Source: Kribbella steppae
GTDB lineage: Bacteria; Actinomycetota; Actinomycetes; Propionibacteriales; Kribbellaceae
DNA length: 64,000 nt
Reading direction: 5' to 3'
Assembly (NCBI RefSeq): GCF_004342025.1
Contig: NZ_SLWN01000002.1
Span: forward strand, 124,001 to 188,000
Below the pieces are notes generated by a model. It searched no databases, was not told the DNA's origin, and saw only the letters and a list, made by a program, of their open reading frames with translations. Positions 43,143-51,074 of the stretch are shown piece by piece; within the stretch, counting starts at the first letter, position 1; each line of letters starts with the position of its first letter. Position numbers and translations under genes: made by a program.

Positions 43143-44009
43143 TCACCACCCCACCGCCAGCAGCCGCTCCAGGGTCCGGCGGCCCGCGGGACCCCAGGTC
43201 GGTTTCCCACCGGGAAGGCCCTTGTCGCCGGCATCGCCGACCGAGATCAGGGCGAGTGCCTTGCCGGCCGCGCAGCCACGAGCGCGGGTGATCGTGGACT
43301 CGTCCGCGATCGCGTAGACCTCGAAGAAGCGGTCCGCCGCGCCGTCGGGAAGCAGGATCCAGGCGGCGGCCAGGTCACAGGCCGGGTCGCCGGTACTCAG
43401 GTCGCCGAAGTCGATCACCCCGGTCAGGACACCGTCCTCGACCACGACGTTCGCGGGATGAAGATCGCCGTGCAGCCACATCGGCGGCCCGGCCCACTCC
43501 GGTGCCGCAACGGCCTCTGCCCAGATCTTGCGTACGGTGTCATCCACCTCGAGATCCGCGAGGATCTCCTCGAAGCCGAGCTCCAGAGTCCGGAGCGGAA
43601 CGCCACGGCCGGGGCTCACCGGACCGTCGGCAGGCGCTTGCTGGTGCAGCGCCCGGAGGAAGGCGGCCAGGGTGTCCGCCGCTCCGTGGTCGCTGATCGG
43701 CGTACGGTCGGCTGGTTGGCCAGGCACCCAGGTAGTGATGAGCCAGGTGTGCGGGAACTGCTCGGTCGGCTCGCCGATCCGCTGCGGGACGGGGACCGGA
43801 AGCGGAAGCCGCGGCGCGAGCTCCGGCAGCCAGCGGTACTCCTTCCGCAGCAACTCCGGGCCGCGGGGTGTCCGCGGCAACCGCACGGCCAGGTCGTCCC
43901 CGAGCCGCCATTGCTGGTTGTCCCAACCGCCGACCACCTGTAATAGGGGCAGGTCCGCCAGATCCGGATGATGATCCCGTATGAGTCCGCGCACGAAGTC
44001 CTCGTCCAT
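43143..44009 (-). CDS. Aminoglycoside phosphotransferase family protein
   Basis: This 288-residue APH-fold kinase has PPMWLHGDLHPANVVVEDGV (catalytic loop) and GVIDFGDLSTGDPACDLAAAW (metal-binding DFGD). The N-lobe region is RLGDDLAVRLPRTP, where the usual lysine is replaced within a VRLP strand as in several members. It resembles the clade annotated as streptomycin- or spectinomycin-like phosphotransferase, but no substrate can be assigned. It is divergent from the FrnE-like gene with a gap of only about 70 bases, which contains the latter's sigma-R promoter. Confidence 0.88.
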   Translation of the reverse strand: MDEDFVRGLIRDHHPDLADLPLLQVVGGWDNQQWRLGDDLAVRLPRTPRGPELLRKEYRWLPELAPRLPLPVPVPQRIGEPTEQFPHTWLITTWVPGQPADRTPISDHGAADTLAAFLRALHQQAPADGPVSPGRGVPLRTLELGFEEILADLEVDDTVRKIWAEAVAAPEWAGPPMWLHGDLHPANVVVEDGVLTGVIDFGDLSTGDPACDLAAAWILLPDGAADRFFEVYAIADESTITRARGCAAGKALALISVGDAGDKGLPGGKPTWGPAGRRTLERLLAVGW

Positions 44010-44043
44010 GACGCGTCAGACGCGTCACATCGCGGCTTGGTTC

Positions 44044-44069
44044 GGAATAGGTCCGGAACGGATGAGGTT
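44044..44069 (+). promoter_or_regulatory. Sigma-R-dependent promoter of the DsbA/FrnE-like gene
   Basis: GGAAT (44044-44048), 18 bases, then GTT (44067-44069) is an exact match to the SigR consensus. Transcription would begin near 44075, about four bases before ATG at 44079, the same nearly leaderless arrangement as for sigR. Confidence 0.78.
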
Positions 44070-44078
44070 GCCTCGAGC

Positions 44079-44804
44079 ATGCGTATCGATGTGTGGTCCG
44101 ACGTGGTCTGTCCGTGGTGCTACATCGGCAAGCGCCGCCTCGAGCAGGCGCTGGCGGAGAACGGCGACCAGGCCGAGATCGTCTGGCACAGCTTCCAGCT
44201 GGATCCGTCGTCCACGAACGACGACCCCAGGGACCTTCCGACCCGGCTCGGTGAGAAGTACGGGCGCGGCCGCGAGTGGGGTCTGCAGGCCAACGCGCAT
44301 GTGACCGAGATCGCGGCCGAGCTCGGGCTGGACTACCACCTCGACCAGGCCAAGTCCGCCAACACCGTCGATGCCCACCGTCTGCTCCACCTGGCCCGTG
44401 AGCTGGTCGAGGCCGGCCAGGTCCCCGCCGACACTCAGGACCGGCTGAAGGAGCGCCTGCTCAAGGCCTACTTCACCGACGGCCTCCCGGTCGGCGACCA
44501 CGCAACCCTCGCCGCCCTGGCCGCGGAGACCGGCCTCCCGGCCGACCGTGTCACCGAGGTCCTCGCGAGTACGACGTACACCGAGGAAGTGGCCGCGGAC
44601 CAGGCCCAGGCGCTGGCGTACGGCGCGAACGGGGTGCCGTTCTTCGTGATCGACGAGAAGTACGGCGTCAGCGGCGCACAGCCGGTGGAGGTGTTCCGCG
44701 AGGCGCTCCGCCGGGCGAACGCGGACCGCAAGCCGGTCACCCTGATCAACAGCCCCGACGCGACCGACGACGCGGCCTGCGGCCCGGACGGCTGCCCGAT
44801 CTGA
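44079..44804 (+). CDS. DsbA-family thiol oxidoreductase, FrnE-like
   Basis: This 241-residue cytoplasmic protein has the thioredoxin-like DsbA/FrnE fold. The N-terminal active site is DVVCPWCYIGKRRL (CPWC), and the cis-proline loop is GVPFFVIDEKYGVSGAQ. Two more cysteines lie at the C terminus (DAACGPDGCPI). Related mycobacterial proteins such as Rv2466c are mycothiol-dependent reductases under SigH control. Here a sigma-R promoter precedes the gene, which supports a role in thiol stress. MRIDVWSD is the family-like start; longer in-frame sequence extends upstream of the promoter. Confidence 0.92.
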   Translation: MRIDVWSDVVCPWCYIGKRRLEQALAENGDQAEIVWHSFQLDPSSTNDDPRDLPTRLGEKYGRGREWGLQANAHVTEIAAELGLDYHLDQAKSANTVDAHRLLHLARELVEAGQVPADTQDRLKERLLKAYFTDGLPVGDHATLAALAAETGLPADRVTEVLASTTYTEEVAADQAQALAYGANGVPFFVIDEKYGVSGAQPVEVFREALRRANADRKPVTLINSPDATDDAACGPDGCPI

Positions 44805-44864
44805 GTCTGAACGGCTCAGCGGTGGGTACCGGGAGTCATTCGAGACGTGGTGTATGAAGGAGGC

Positions 44865-45443
44865 ATGACTGTCGTGCGCGCATTGGCCAGGCCGTTGCTG
44901 TCCATGATCTTCGTCGTGCAGGGTGTGAACTCGATTCGCAACCCGGAGCCACTGGTGCCGAAGGCCCAGCCGGTGACGGATCGCTTGGTGCCGATGGTGA
45001 AGAGGGTCGCGCCGTCGCAGGTCAGCGAGCGCATCCCGGAGACCACGGTGAACCTGGTCCGGCTGAACGGCGCCGTCCAGGTGCTCGGCGGCCTCGCGCT
45101 GGCGAGCGGTAAGGGGCGGCGGCTGGGCGCCGCGACGCTGGCCGCCACGCTGGTCCCGGTGACCGTGGCCGGGCACCCGTTCTGGCAGGTGAAGGACAAG
45201 GAGGCCCGGGCCGTCCAGCGCATCCAGTTCATGAAGAACCTCGGCCTGCTCGGCGGACTGCTGCTCGCAGCGGTCGACACCGAGGGCCAGCCGGGTATCG
45301 CCTGGCGGGCCACGCACGGCGCCCGGGCGGCGAAGCGCGAGACCAAGCGCGGCGCCAAGGCGGCCAAGCGGGAAGCCAAGCAGCTCGCCCACGAGGCCAA
45401 GCAGACGGCCCGACTCGCGAAGGCTGAGTTCCACCTGAGCTGA
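44865..45443 (+). CDS. DoxX family membrane protein
   Basis: This 192-residue protein has a DoxX domain of four hydrophobic helices (residues 5-140) starting TVVRALARPLLSMIFVVQG. A long Lys/Ala/Arg-rich cytoplasmic tail (about 145-190) repeats AKRE-type units. In mycobacteria a DoxX protein forms a membrane oxidoreductase complex with SodA and a thiol protein, so the location behind the FrnE-like gene is suggestive. ATG at 44865 matches homologues though AAGGAGG is only one base upstream; a GTG three codons later is better spaced. Confidence 0.87.
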   Translation: MTVVRALARPLLSMIFVVQGVNSIRNPEPLVPKAQPVTDRLVPMVKRVAPSQVSERIPETTVNLVRLNGAVQVLGGLALASGKGRRLGAATLAATLVPVTVAGHPFWQVKDKEARAVQRIQFMKNLGLLGGLLLAAVDTEGQPGIAWRATHGARAAKRETKRGAKAAKREAKQLAHEAKQTARLAKAEFHLS

Positions 45444-45551
45444 TCTGCCGAAGCCCGCCCTCGGCAGAACACCCCCTCACTCACGCTCCCGGAAGGCCGC
45501 CGGGTGCAGTAACGCTAGGCTCAGTCCTGAGAATCGAGCCGAAGGAGTGGG

Positions 45552-46826
45552 ATGAGCGAGCAGCAGGGCTGGGCGGCACCGCGGGCACAAGGACCGGTCA
45601 CTGGCCGGGTCACGGTCCCCGGATCGAAGTCGATCAGTAACCGCGCGCTCATCCTGGCCGCGATCGCTGACGGCCCGTCCCACCTGACCGGCCTGCTCGC
45701 GGCCCGCGACACCTCGCTGATGCGGTCCGCCCTGGTCTCGCTCGGCGTCGGCATCGCCGAGAACGGCGCCCAGGTCACCGTGACCCCCGGCTCGCTCAAG
45801 GGCCCGGCGAGCGTCGACTGCGGTCTGGCCGGCACCGTTATGCGGTTCGTCCCGCCGGTGGCCGCGCTGGCCGACGGCGTGATCGAGTTCGACGGCGACC
45901 CGTACGCCCGCGAGCGGCCGATGAACGTCATCCTCGGCGCCCTGCGCACCCTCGGCGTGCAGATCGACGACCACGGCACCGGCCGGATGCCCTACGCCGT
46001 CTCCGGCGCGGGCTCGGTCCGCGGCGGCAAGGTCACCTTGGACGCGTCCGGCTCCAGCCAGTTCGTCTCCGCCCTGCTGCTCGCCGGAGCCCGGTACGAC
46101 GAGGGCGTCGACATCCGCCACGACGGGAAGCCGGTGCCGTCGCAACCGCATCTGGACATGTCGGTCGCGATGCTGCGCGAGCGCGGCGTCCAGGTGGACG
46201 ACAGCGAGCCGAACCGGTGGGTCGTTGCCCCCAGCCCCATTCGGGCGCTGGACACCGCGATCGAGCCGGATCTGTCCAACGCCGCGCCGTTCCTGGCCGC
46301 GGCCGTCCTCACCGGCGGCGAGGTCACCGTGACCGGCTGGCCGGCGCAGACCACCCAGCCGGGCGATCACCTGCGCGATATCTTCAGTCATTTCGGCGCC
46401 GAGGTGACCCGCACCGACGACGGTCTGACCGTGCGTGGCACCGGCAGGGTGCAGGGTGTCGATCTCGATCTGGGCGAGGTCGGTGAGCTCTCGCCGGTCA
46501 TCGCGGCGGTGGCTGCGTTCGCGGACGGGCCGTCGTACCTGCGGGGGATCGCTCATCTGCGCAACCACGAGACGGACCGGCTGGCGGCGCTCGAGCAGGA
46601 GTTCAACGCGCTCGGCGGGGACGTGACGCAGACGGCCGACGGGCTGGAGATTCGGCCGAAGCCCTTGCACGGTGGGCTTTTCGGCACGTACCACGACCAC
46701 CGGATGGCGCACGCGGCCGCCGTACTCGGGCTACTCGTCGACGGCCTGCAGATCGAGAACATCGGGACCACGGCGAAGACGCTGCCCGAGTTCCCCGAGC
46801 TCTGGTCGGGGCTAAGCCGTGTGTGA
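45552..46826 (+). CDS. aroA: 3-phosphoshikimate 1-carboxyvinyltransferase (EPSP synthase)
   Basis: This 424-residue shikimate-pathway enzyme joins shikimate-3-phosphate and phosphoenolpyruvate. Motifs include [18 protein letters not shown] at the N terminus and [15 protein letters not shown] near 95, corresponding to the LGNAGTAxR region. [15 protein letters not shown] and the late catalytic HDHRMAH-type motif ([12 protein letters not shown]) follow. The PEP-loop sequence is LAGTVMR rather than the usual GNAGTAMRP, a variation seen in actinobacterial enzymes. AAGGAG lies 6 bases before ATG. The 3' end, including the stop codon, lies in a 24-bp perfect inverted repeat leading into rsgA. Confidence 0.95.
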   Translation: MSEQQGWAAPRAQGPVTGRVTVPGSKSISNRALILAAIADGPSHLTGLLAARDTSLMRSALVSLGVGIAENGAQVTVTPGSLKGPASVDCGLAGTVMRFVPPVAALADGVIEFDGDPYARERPMNVILGALRTLGVQIDDHGTGRMPYAVSGAGSVRGGKVTLDASGSSQFVSALLLAGARYDEGVDIRHDGKPVPSQPHLDMSVAMLRERGVQVDDSEPNRWVVAPSPIRALDTAIEPDLSNAAPFLAAAVLTGGEVTVTGWPAQTTQPGDHLRDIFSHFGAEVTRTDDGLTVRGTGRVQGVDLDLGEVGELSPVIAAVAAFADGPSYLRGIAHLRNHETDRLAALEQEFNALGGDVTQTADGLEIRPKPLHGGLFGTYHDHRMAHAAAVLGLLVDGLQIENIGTTAKTLPEFPELWSGLSRV

Positions 46827-46883
46827 CGGTCCAGCGCCTACTGCGCGGCACTCGGCACGGCGCTGGACCGTCACACACGGCTT
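46814..46883 (+). repeat. 24-bp perfect inverted repeat across the aroA stop codon
   Basis: Bases 46814-46837 and 46860-46883 are exact 24-base reverse complements separated by 22 bases. The left arm contains the last codons and the TGA of aroA (46824-46826). The right arm ends 9 bases before the rsgA start, which has no clear Shine-Dalgarno. The hairpin could terminate or attenuate transcription between the two genes; no T-run follows. Confidence 0.85.
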
Positions 46884-46892
46884 GGCCGGCTG

Positions 46893-47906
46893 ATGTCGCG
46901 GTACGACGAGGAGGCCCGGTACGACCGGCCGAAGCGCCGGACCCGGCCGCGGACGAAAGACCGCCCCTCGTACGACGACGCCGCCACCGGCTTCGTCATC
47001 ACCCGCGACCGCGGCCGCTACACCTGCTGGGTCGAGCCCGGCGATCGGGTCGTCACCGCGATGAAGGCCCGGCAGCTCGGCCGCAAGGGCGTGATCGTCG
47101 GCGACCTGGTCAAACTCGACGGCGACGCGAGCGGCAGCGAAGGCAGCCTGGCCCGGATCGTTGAGGTCCTCCCCCGGACGACGCTGCTACGCCGCTCGGC
47201 CGATGACGACGACCCGGTCGAACGCCCGCTGGTGGCGAACGCGGACCAACTCGTCATCGTCGTCGCCGTCGCCAACCCCGAACCCCGGACCGGCCTGATC
47301 GACCGCTTCCTCGTCGCCGCGTACGACGCCGGGATGCGCCCACTGCTCTGCCTGACCAAGACCGACCTCGCCGACCCGGATCCGTTGCTGTCGATCTACC
47401 GCCCACTCGGTGTGGAGTCGGTGGCAACCCAGCAAGGCGGCGACCTCAGCGCACTCCACGAGCAACTCGACAACCGCACCAGCGTCCTCGTTGGCCACTC
47501 CGGCGTCGGCAAGTCGACCCTGGTCAACGGGCTCATCCCGGGCGCCGACCGAGCGATCGGCGTGGTCAACGAGGTGACCGGCCGTGGACGTCACACCTCG
47601 GTCACTGCCCTGGTACTGCGCTTGCCCGATGGCGGCTGGATCATCGACACCCCGGGCATCCGCTCGTTCGGCCTGGCGCACATCGATCCGGACAAGCTGA
47701 TCCTTGCCTTCCCCGACCTGGCCGAGGTCGCCGAGGACTGCCCCCGCGGCTGCACCCACACCGAGACCGCACCCGATTGCGCGCTCGACGAGGCCGAGGG
47801 CGTCGACCGGGAACGCGTCGCGTCCTTCCGGCGCCTGCTCGCCAGCCGCGAAGGTCGCGAGAGTCCCCCCGCCCAGCAAGAATCTACGCAGCAAGAAGCT
47901 ACTTAG
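46893..47906 (+). CDS. rsgA: Ribosome small-subunit-dependent GTPase A
   Basis: This 337-residue ribosome-maturation GTPase acts on late 30S assembly. An N-terminal basic extension and OB domain (about 30-110) are followed by a circularly permuted GTPase. The motifs come in the order TKTD (G4), GHSGVGKSTLVNGL (G1), GRGRHTS (G2) and DTPG (G3). A C-terminal zinc knuckle (CPRGCTHTETAPDCAL) completes the family pattern. It follows aroA, a conserved actinobacterial order. Its last 8 bases overlap the convergent DUF2231 gene. Confidence 0.95.
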   Translation: MSRYDEEARYDRPKRRTRPRTKDRPSYDDAATGFVITRDRGRYTCWVEPGDRVVTAMKARQLGRKGVIVGDLVKLDGDASGSEGSLARIVEVLPRTTLLRRSADDDDPVERPLVANADQLVIVVAVANPEPRTGLIDRFLVAAYDAGMRPLLCLTKTDLADPDPLLSIYRPLGVESVATQQGGDLSALHEQLDNRTSVLVGHSGVGKSTLVNGLIPGADRAIGVVNEVTGRGRHTSVTALVLRLPDGGWIIDTPGIRSFGLAHIDPDKLILAFPDLAEVAEDCPRGCTHTETAPDCALDEAEGVDRERVASFRRLLASREGRESPPAQQESTQQEAT

Positions 47907-48393
47907 GCGGCAGTTGCCCGTCCCACACGGCCTTGGCGCCGGCGTCGCCGGTGCGGATCGTCTGCCAGATGACCAGGACGCCGATCACCACGACGGCGGC
48001 GCTGGTGATCAGCTCCAGCGGCTTGCTCTTCGTTGCCTTCGCACCCTTTCCGCTGGCCAGCGCGGACGTGCCGCCGAGCAGCAGGAACGCGGCCAGCGCG
48101 ACCACGGCGAAGATCAGGCAGTACCAGAACAGCAGGTCGCCCCGCTGCTGGTGCAGCCGCACCGCCTGCTCCAGGGTCGGAACCGCGGCGACGAACGCCT
48201 CCCCGCTCTCCTTCGCGACGTACGCGAGTACCAGCGCACCGACCCCGAGCAGCAGGGCCGGCCAGCGGAGCAGCCAGCGCCAGCGCGGCAGTACGGCGAA
48301 GGCGATCGCGGTGAGGGCGGCCACCGGCAGTACGACCACCGCGGCGTGGATCACCAGCACGTGCAGTGGCAGGTCACCGAAGCGCTCGAACAT
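47899..48393 (-). CDS. DUF2231 family membrane protein
   Basis: This 164-residue protein has four hydrophobic helices. The typical start is FERFGDLPLHVLVIHAAVVV, where the His in an LHxLVIH pattern is conserved in the family. The second helix pair contains VRLHQQRGDLLFWYCL. DUF2231 proteins are thought to be haem- or redox-related membrane proteins, but function is unproven. ATG at 48393 has GGAGG 7 bases upstream. A 14-bp inverted repeat lies about 40 bases upstream. Confidence 0.88.
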   Translation of the reverse strand: MFERFGDLPLHVLVIHAAVVVLPVAALTAIAFAVLPRWRWLLRWPALLLGVGALVLAYVAKESGEAFVAAVPTLEQAVRLHQQRGDLLFWYCLIFAVVALAAFLLLGGTSALASGKGAKATKSKPLELITSAAVVVIGVLVIWQTIRTGDAGAKAVWDGQLPPK

Positions 48394-48430
48394 TGACGCC
48401 TCCAGGGCAGTCGTCGACGTGATCAGACAC

Positions 48431-48478
48431 AGTGTCCCGTGCGTGACGTGGCTTGACGCTACCGACGCACGGGACACT
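48431..48478. repeat. 14-bp perfect inverted repeat between DUF2231 and hisN genes
   Basis: AGTGTCCCGTGCGT (48431-48444) and ACGCACGGGACACT (48465-48478) are exact reverse complements 20 bases apart. They lie in the shared promoter region of two divergent genes. The place suits an operator or a leader hairpin. Confidence 0.7.
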
Positions 48479-48584
48479 TACTGCACGTTCAATGACCGCG
48501 TTCGGTTCAATCCGCGCCGCAACCGTTCCGCAACCTTTGCGGACACCTGGCCCGCTGAGCGGGGGTTCAGGCTAGCCTTCCGGC

Positions 48585-49364
48585 ATGCCTTCGCACACGG
48601 ATGACCTGCGGCTCGCCCACATCCTGGCCGACGACGCGGACTCGACCACGATGGACCGCTACAAGGCGCTCGACCTGCACGTGGCCACCAAGCCGGACCT
48701 CACCCCGGTGAGCGAGTCGGACAAGAAGGTCGAGGACGTGATGCGCAAGACGCTCTCCCGGGCCCGCCCGCGGGACGCGTTCGTGGGCGAGGAGGACGGC
48801 ACCTCCGGCTGGGGTGTGCGCCGCTGGGTGGTCGACCCGATCGACGGCACCAAGAACTACATCCGTGGCGTCCCGGTCTGGGCGACGCTGATCAGCCTGA
48901 TGATCGAGGACCAGGTCGTCGTCGGCGTGGTGTCCGCTCCGGCACTCGGGAAGCGCTGGTGGGCGTCGTACGGCGACGGCGCCTGGACCGGTCGCGCACT
49001 GCACTCCTCCCAGCCGTGCCGGGTCAGCGACGTGAGCAAGATCGAGGACGCGTCACTGTCCTACGCCTCACTCAAGGGCTGGGAGAAGCTCGGCAAGAAG
49101 AACCAGTGGGCCGACCTGATGGACTCCTGCTGGCGGACCCGCGCGTACGGCGACTTCTGGTCGTACATGCTGGTCGCGGAGGGCGCTGTCGACATCGCCG
49201 CCGAGCCCGAGCTCAACCTGTACGACATGGCCGCGCTGGCCATCATCGTCGAGGAGGCCGGCGGCAAGTTCACCTCGGTCGACGGCGTCTCCGGCCCGAA
49301 CGGCCCGAACGCGGTCGCCACCAACGGCCGCCTGCACGACGAGGTCCTCAAGCGTCTCGCCTGA
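48585..49364 (+). CDS. hisN: Histidinol-phosphatase (inositol-monophosphatase family)
   Basis: This 259-residue magnesium-dependent phosphatase has the IMPase motifs AFVGEEDG (metal Glu) and RWVVDPIDGTKNYIRGVPVW (catalytic DPIDGT). The late LNLYDMAALAIIVEEAGG supplies the last metal Asp. The sequence matches actinobacterial HisN, which performs the histidinol-phosphate step of histidine synthesis, and the position after aroA-rsgA is conserved. The C terminus overlaps the opposite-strand ECF42 gene by 17 bases. Confidence 0.92.
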   Translation: MPSHTDDLRLAHILADDADSTTMDRYKALDLHVATKPDLTPVSESDKKVEDVMRKTLSRARPRDAFVGEEDGTSGWGVRRWVVDPIDGTKNYIRGVPVWATLISLMIEDQVVVGVVSAPALGKRWWASYGDGAWTGRALHSSQPCRVSDVSKIEDASLSYASLKGWEKLGKKNQWADLMDSCWRTRAYGDFWSYMLVAEGAVDIAAEPELNLYDMAALAIIVEEAGGKFTSVDGVSGPNGPNAVATNGRLHDEVLKRLA

Positions 49365-50586
49365 TCCGCCGCATCAGGAACTCAGCCTCGACAACGTTGC
49401 TCGTGAACGCCAACGCCTCCTCGTACGCCGCACGCGACTCGGCGTCCCGGCCAGTACGACGAAGTAGCTCGGCCCGCGTGGACGCGAGGTACGGATACGT
49501 GGACAACGCCGGGTTGTCGGCCAACAACTGCAACGCGACCAGCCCCGCCTCCGGGCCGTCGACATAACTCAACGCCACCACGCGATTGAGCGCGACCACG
49601 GGCGACGGCCAGCGAGCCAGCAGCAAGTCGTACAACCCGAGGATCTCCGCCCAGTCGGTGTCCTCCCACCGCTCAGCCTCAGCGTGTACGGCGGCAATCG
49701 CGGCCATCAACCCGAATCGCCCGGCGGGCCGCGCCAGCGCCTCGTGCACCAGCTCCAGCCCCTCGGCGATCAGCGATCGATCCCACACCGCCCGGTCCTG
49801 GTCCTCCATCAACACCAACTGCCCGGCACCGTCGACCCGCGCTGCCTGCCGCGCCTGCGTCAGCAAAATCAGCGCAAGCAGCGCCGCCGCCTCACCGCTG
49901 TCAGGCAGTAGCAGTCGCACCATCCGGGCGAGATCAAGCCCACGCCGCGCGAGGTCCGGCCGCGTCAGCCCATCACCGTCCGCCGCCGTGTGCCCCGCGG
50001 TGTAGACCAGGTGTACGACGTCGAGCACCACGTCGATGCGCTCCGGCAGATCGGTCAGCCGCGGAATCCGGTAGGCGATGCCCGTCTGGGAGATCTTGTG
50101 CTTCGCCCGGGTGATCCGCGCCTGCATCGCGGTTTCCTTCACCAGGAACGCCTTCGCGATCTCGCCAGACGACAACCCGCAGACGAGCCGCAGGGTCAGG
50201 GCGATCTGAGCTTCCTGAGCCAGCGCCGGATGGCAGCAGGTGAACACGAGCCGCAGCCGGTCGTCCGGGAATACACCGGCCGCGACCTCGGCGTCGTCCA
50301 CCGGATCCGGCATCAGGAGCGGGAGCTTGCGCTCCGACACCGCGGCCCGCCGCCGGTGCTCGAGAGCCCGGCGGGTGGCCACGGTCGTCAGCCACGCACC
50401 CGGTCGGCGCGGGATGCCCTGCTCCTGCCAGTGCACGAGTGCCTTGGCGTAGGCATCCTGAACACAGTCCTCGGCCAGATCCAGGTCAGCCGCGACCCGG
50501 GCCGTGGCCGCCAGGACGAAGGCCCATTCGCTCTCATGAGCCTCCTGGACCGCCCTGGCGACCGCGCCGGTACTGATGGTGTTCAC
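49348..50586 (-). CDS. ECF42-type sigma factor with C-terminal TPR-like extension (DUF6596)
   Basis: This 412-residue protein has sigma region 2 (LDLAEDCVQDAYAKALVHW, RPGAWLTTVATRRALEHRRR) and region 4 (LRLVCGLSSGEIAKAFLVKE). A long helical C-terminal domain (about 190-410) includes YNR-like tetratricopeptide segments such as PVVALNRVVALSYVDGPEAGL. ECF42 factors have no classical anti-sigma; the extension regulates them. They are nearly always paired with a YCII/DGPF protein, which lies 16 bases upstream here. The start is GTG at 50586. Confidence 0.92.
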   Translation of the reverse strand: MNTISTGAVARAVQEAHESEWAFVLAATARVAADLDLAEDCVQDAYAKALVHWQEQGIPRRPGAWLTTVATRRALEHRRRAAVSERKLPLLMPDPVDDAEVAAGVFPDDRLRLVFTCCHPALAQEAQIALTLRLVCGLSSGEIAKAFLVKETAMQARITRAKHKISQTGIAYRIPRLTDLPERIDVVLDVVHLVYTAGHTAADGDGLTRPDLARRGLDLARMVRLLLPDSGEAAALLALILLTQARQAARVDGAGQLVLMEDQDRAVWDRSLIAEGLELVHEALARPAGRFGLMAAIAAVHAEAERWEDTDWAEILGLYDLLLARWPSPVVALNRVVALSYVDGPEAGLVALQLLADNPALSTYPYLASTRAELLRRTGRDAESRAAYEEALAFTSNVVEAEFLMRRIRRDA

Positions 50587-50602
50587 ATGCCGAGGCTGTT
50601 CA

Positions 50603-50947
50603 TCACATGCCGATGATGGGCCGCACTTCGACCCCGCCCATCGGGGACGGCACCTGCTTGGCGATCGTCAGCGCCTCGTCCAGGTCCGCCGCCTCGATGA
50701 CGTAGTACCCGCCGATCACTTCCTTGGTCTCGGCGAAGGTCCCGTCGGTGACCAGGAACCCACCGTTGCCGTCGGAGCGGATCGAGGTCGCGGTGTTGCT
50801 CTCCGCCAGCTGCGCACCGCCCCGCAGTGCCGACCCGTTGGCCTCCGCGAACGCCTGGTGGCGCTTGTGGTTGAGCTCGGCCGCCGAGGGGTCCGCCGCG
50901 GCCCAGGCCGACTCGTCGTCGTAGATCATCACCAGGTACTTGCCCAC
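50603..50947 (-). CDS. YCII/DGPF-domain protein, ECF42 partner
   Basis: This 114-residue protein has the YCII-related fold: GKYLVMIYDDESAWAAADP at the start, then DGTFAETKEVIGGYYVIEA and a C-terminal segment typical of DGPF proteins (PSPMGGVEVRPIIGM). GTG at 50947 is chosen since GGAGAGG sits 8 bases upstream; longer in-frame sequence is not conserved. It is the first gene of the ECF42 operon. Such proteins are the usual targets of ECF42 sigma factors, but their reaction is unknown. Confidence 0.9.
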   Translation of the reverse strand: MGKYLVMIYDDESAWAAADPSAAELNHKRHQAFAEANGSALRGGAQLAESNTATSIRSDGNGGFLVTDGTFAETKEVIGGYYVIEAADLDEALTIAKQVPSPMGGVEVRPIIGM

Positions 50948-51074
50948 TGGTATCACCTCTCCTTGGAAGGTCCGGACCCGCTTCCTGGGTCCAGCATCTA
51001 CCACTCCGATGCGTGAGCCTGCGCCAGATCGACATCACACGCGGAGAATTCTCGGACCACGTAGGGTGGCTGGC

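Noticed and set aside
42159..43943. Plus-strand frame opposite the HNH and APH genes
   Set aside because: It crosses two good genes and shows only shadow composition.
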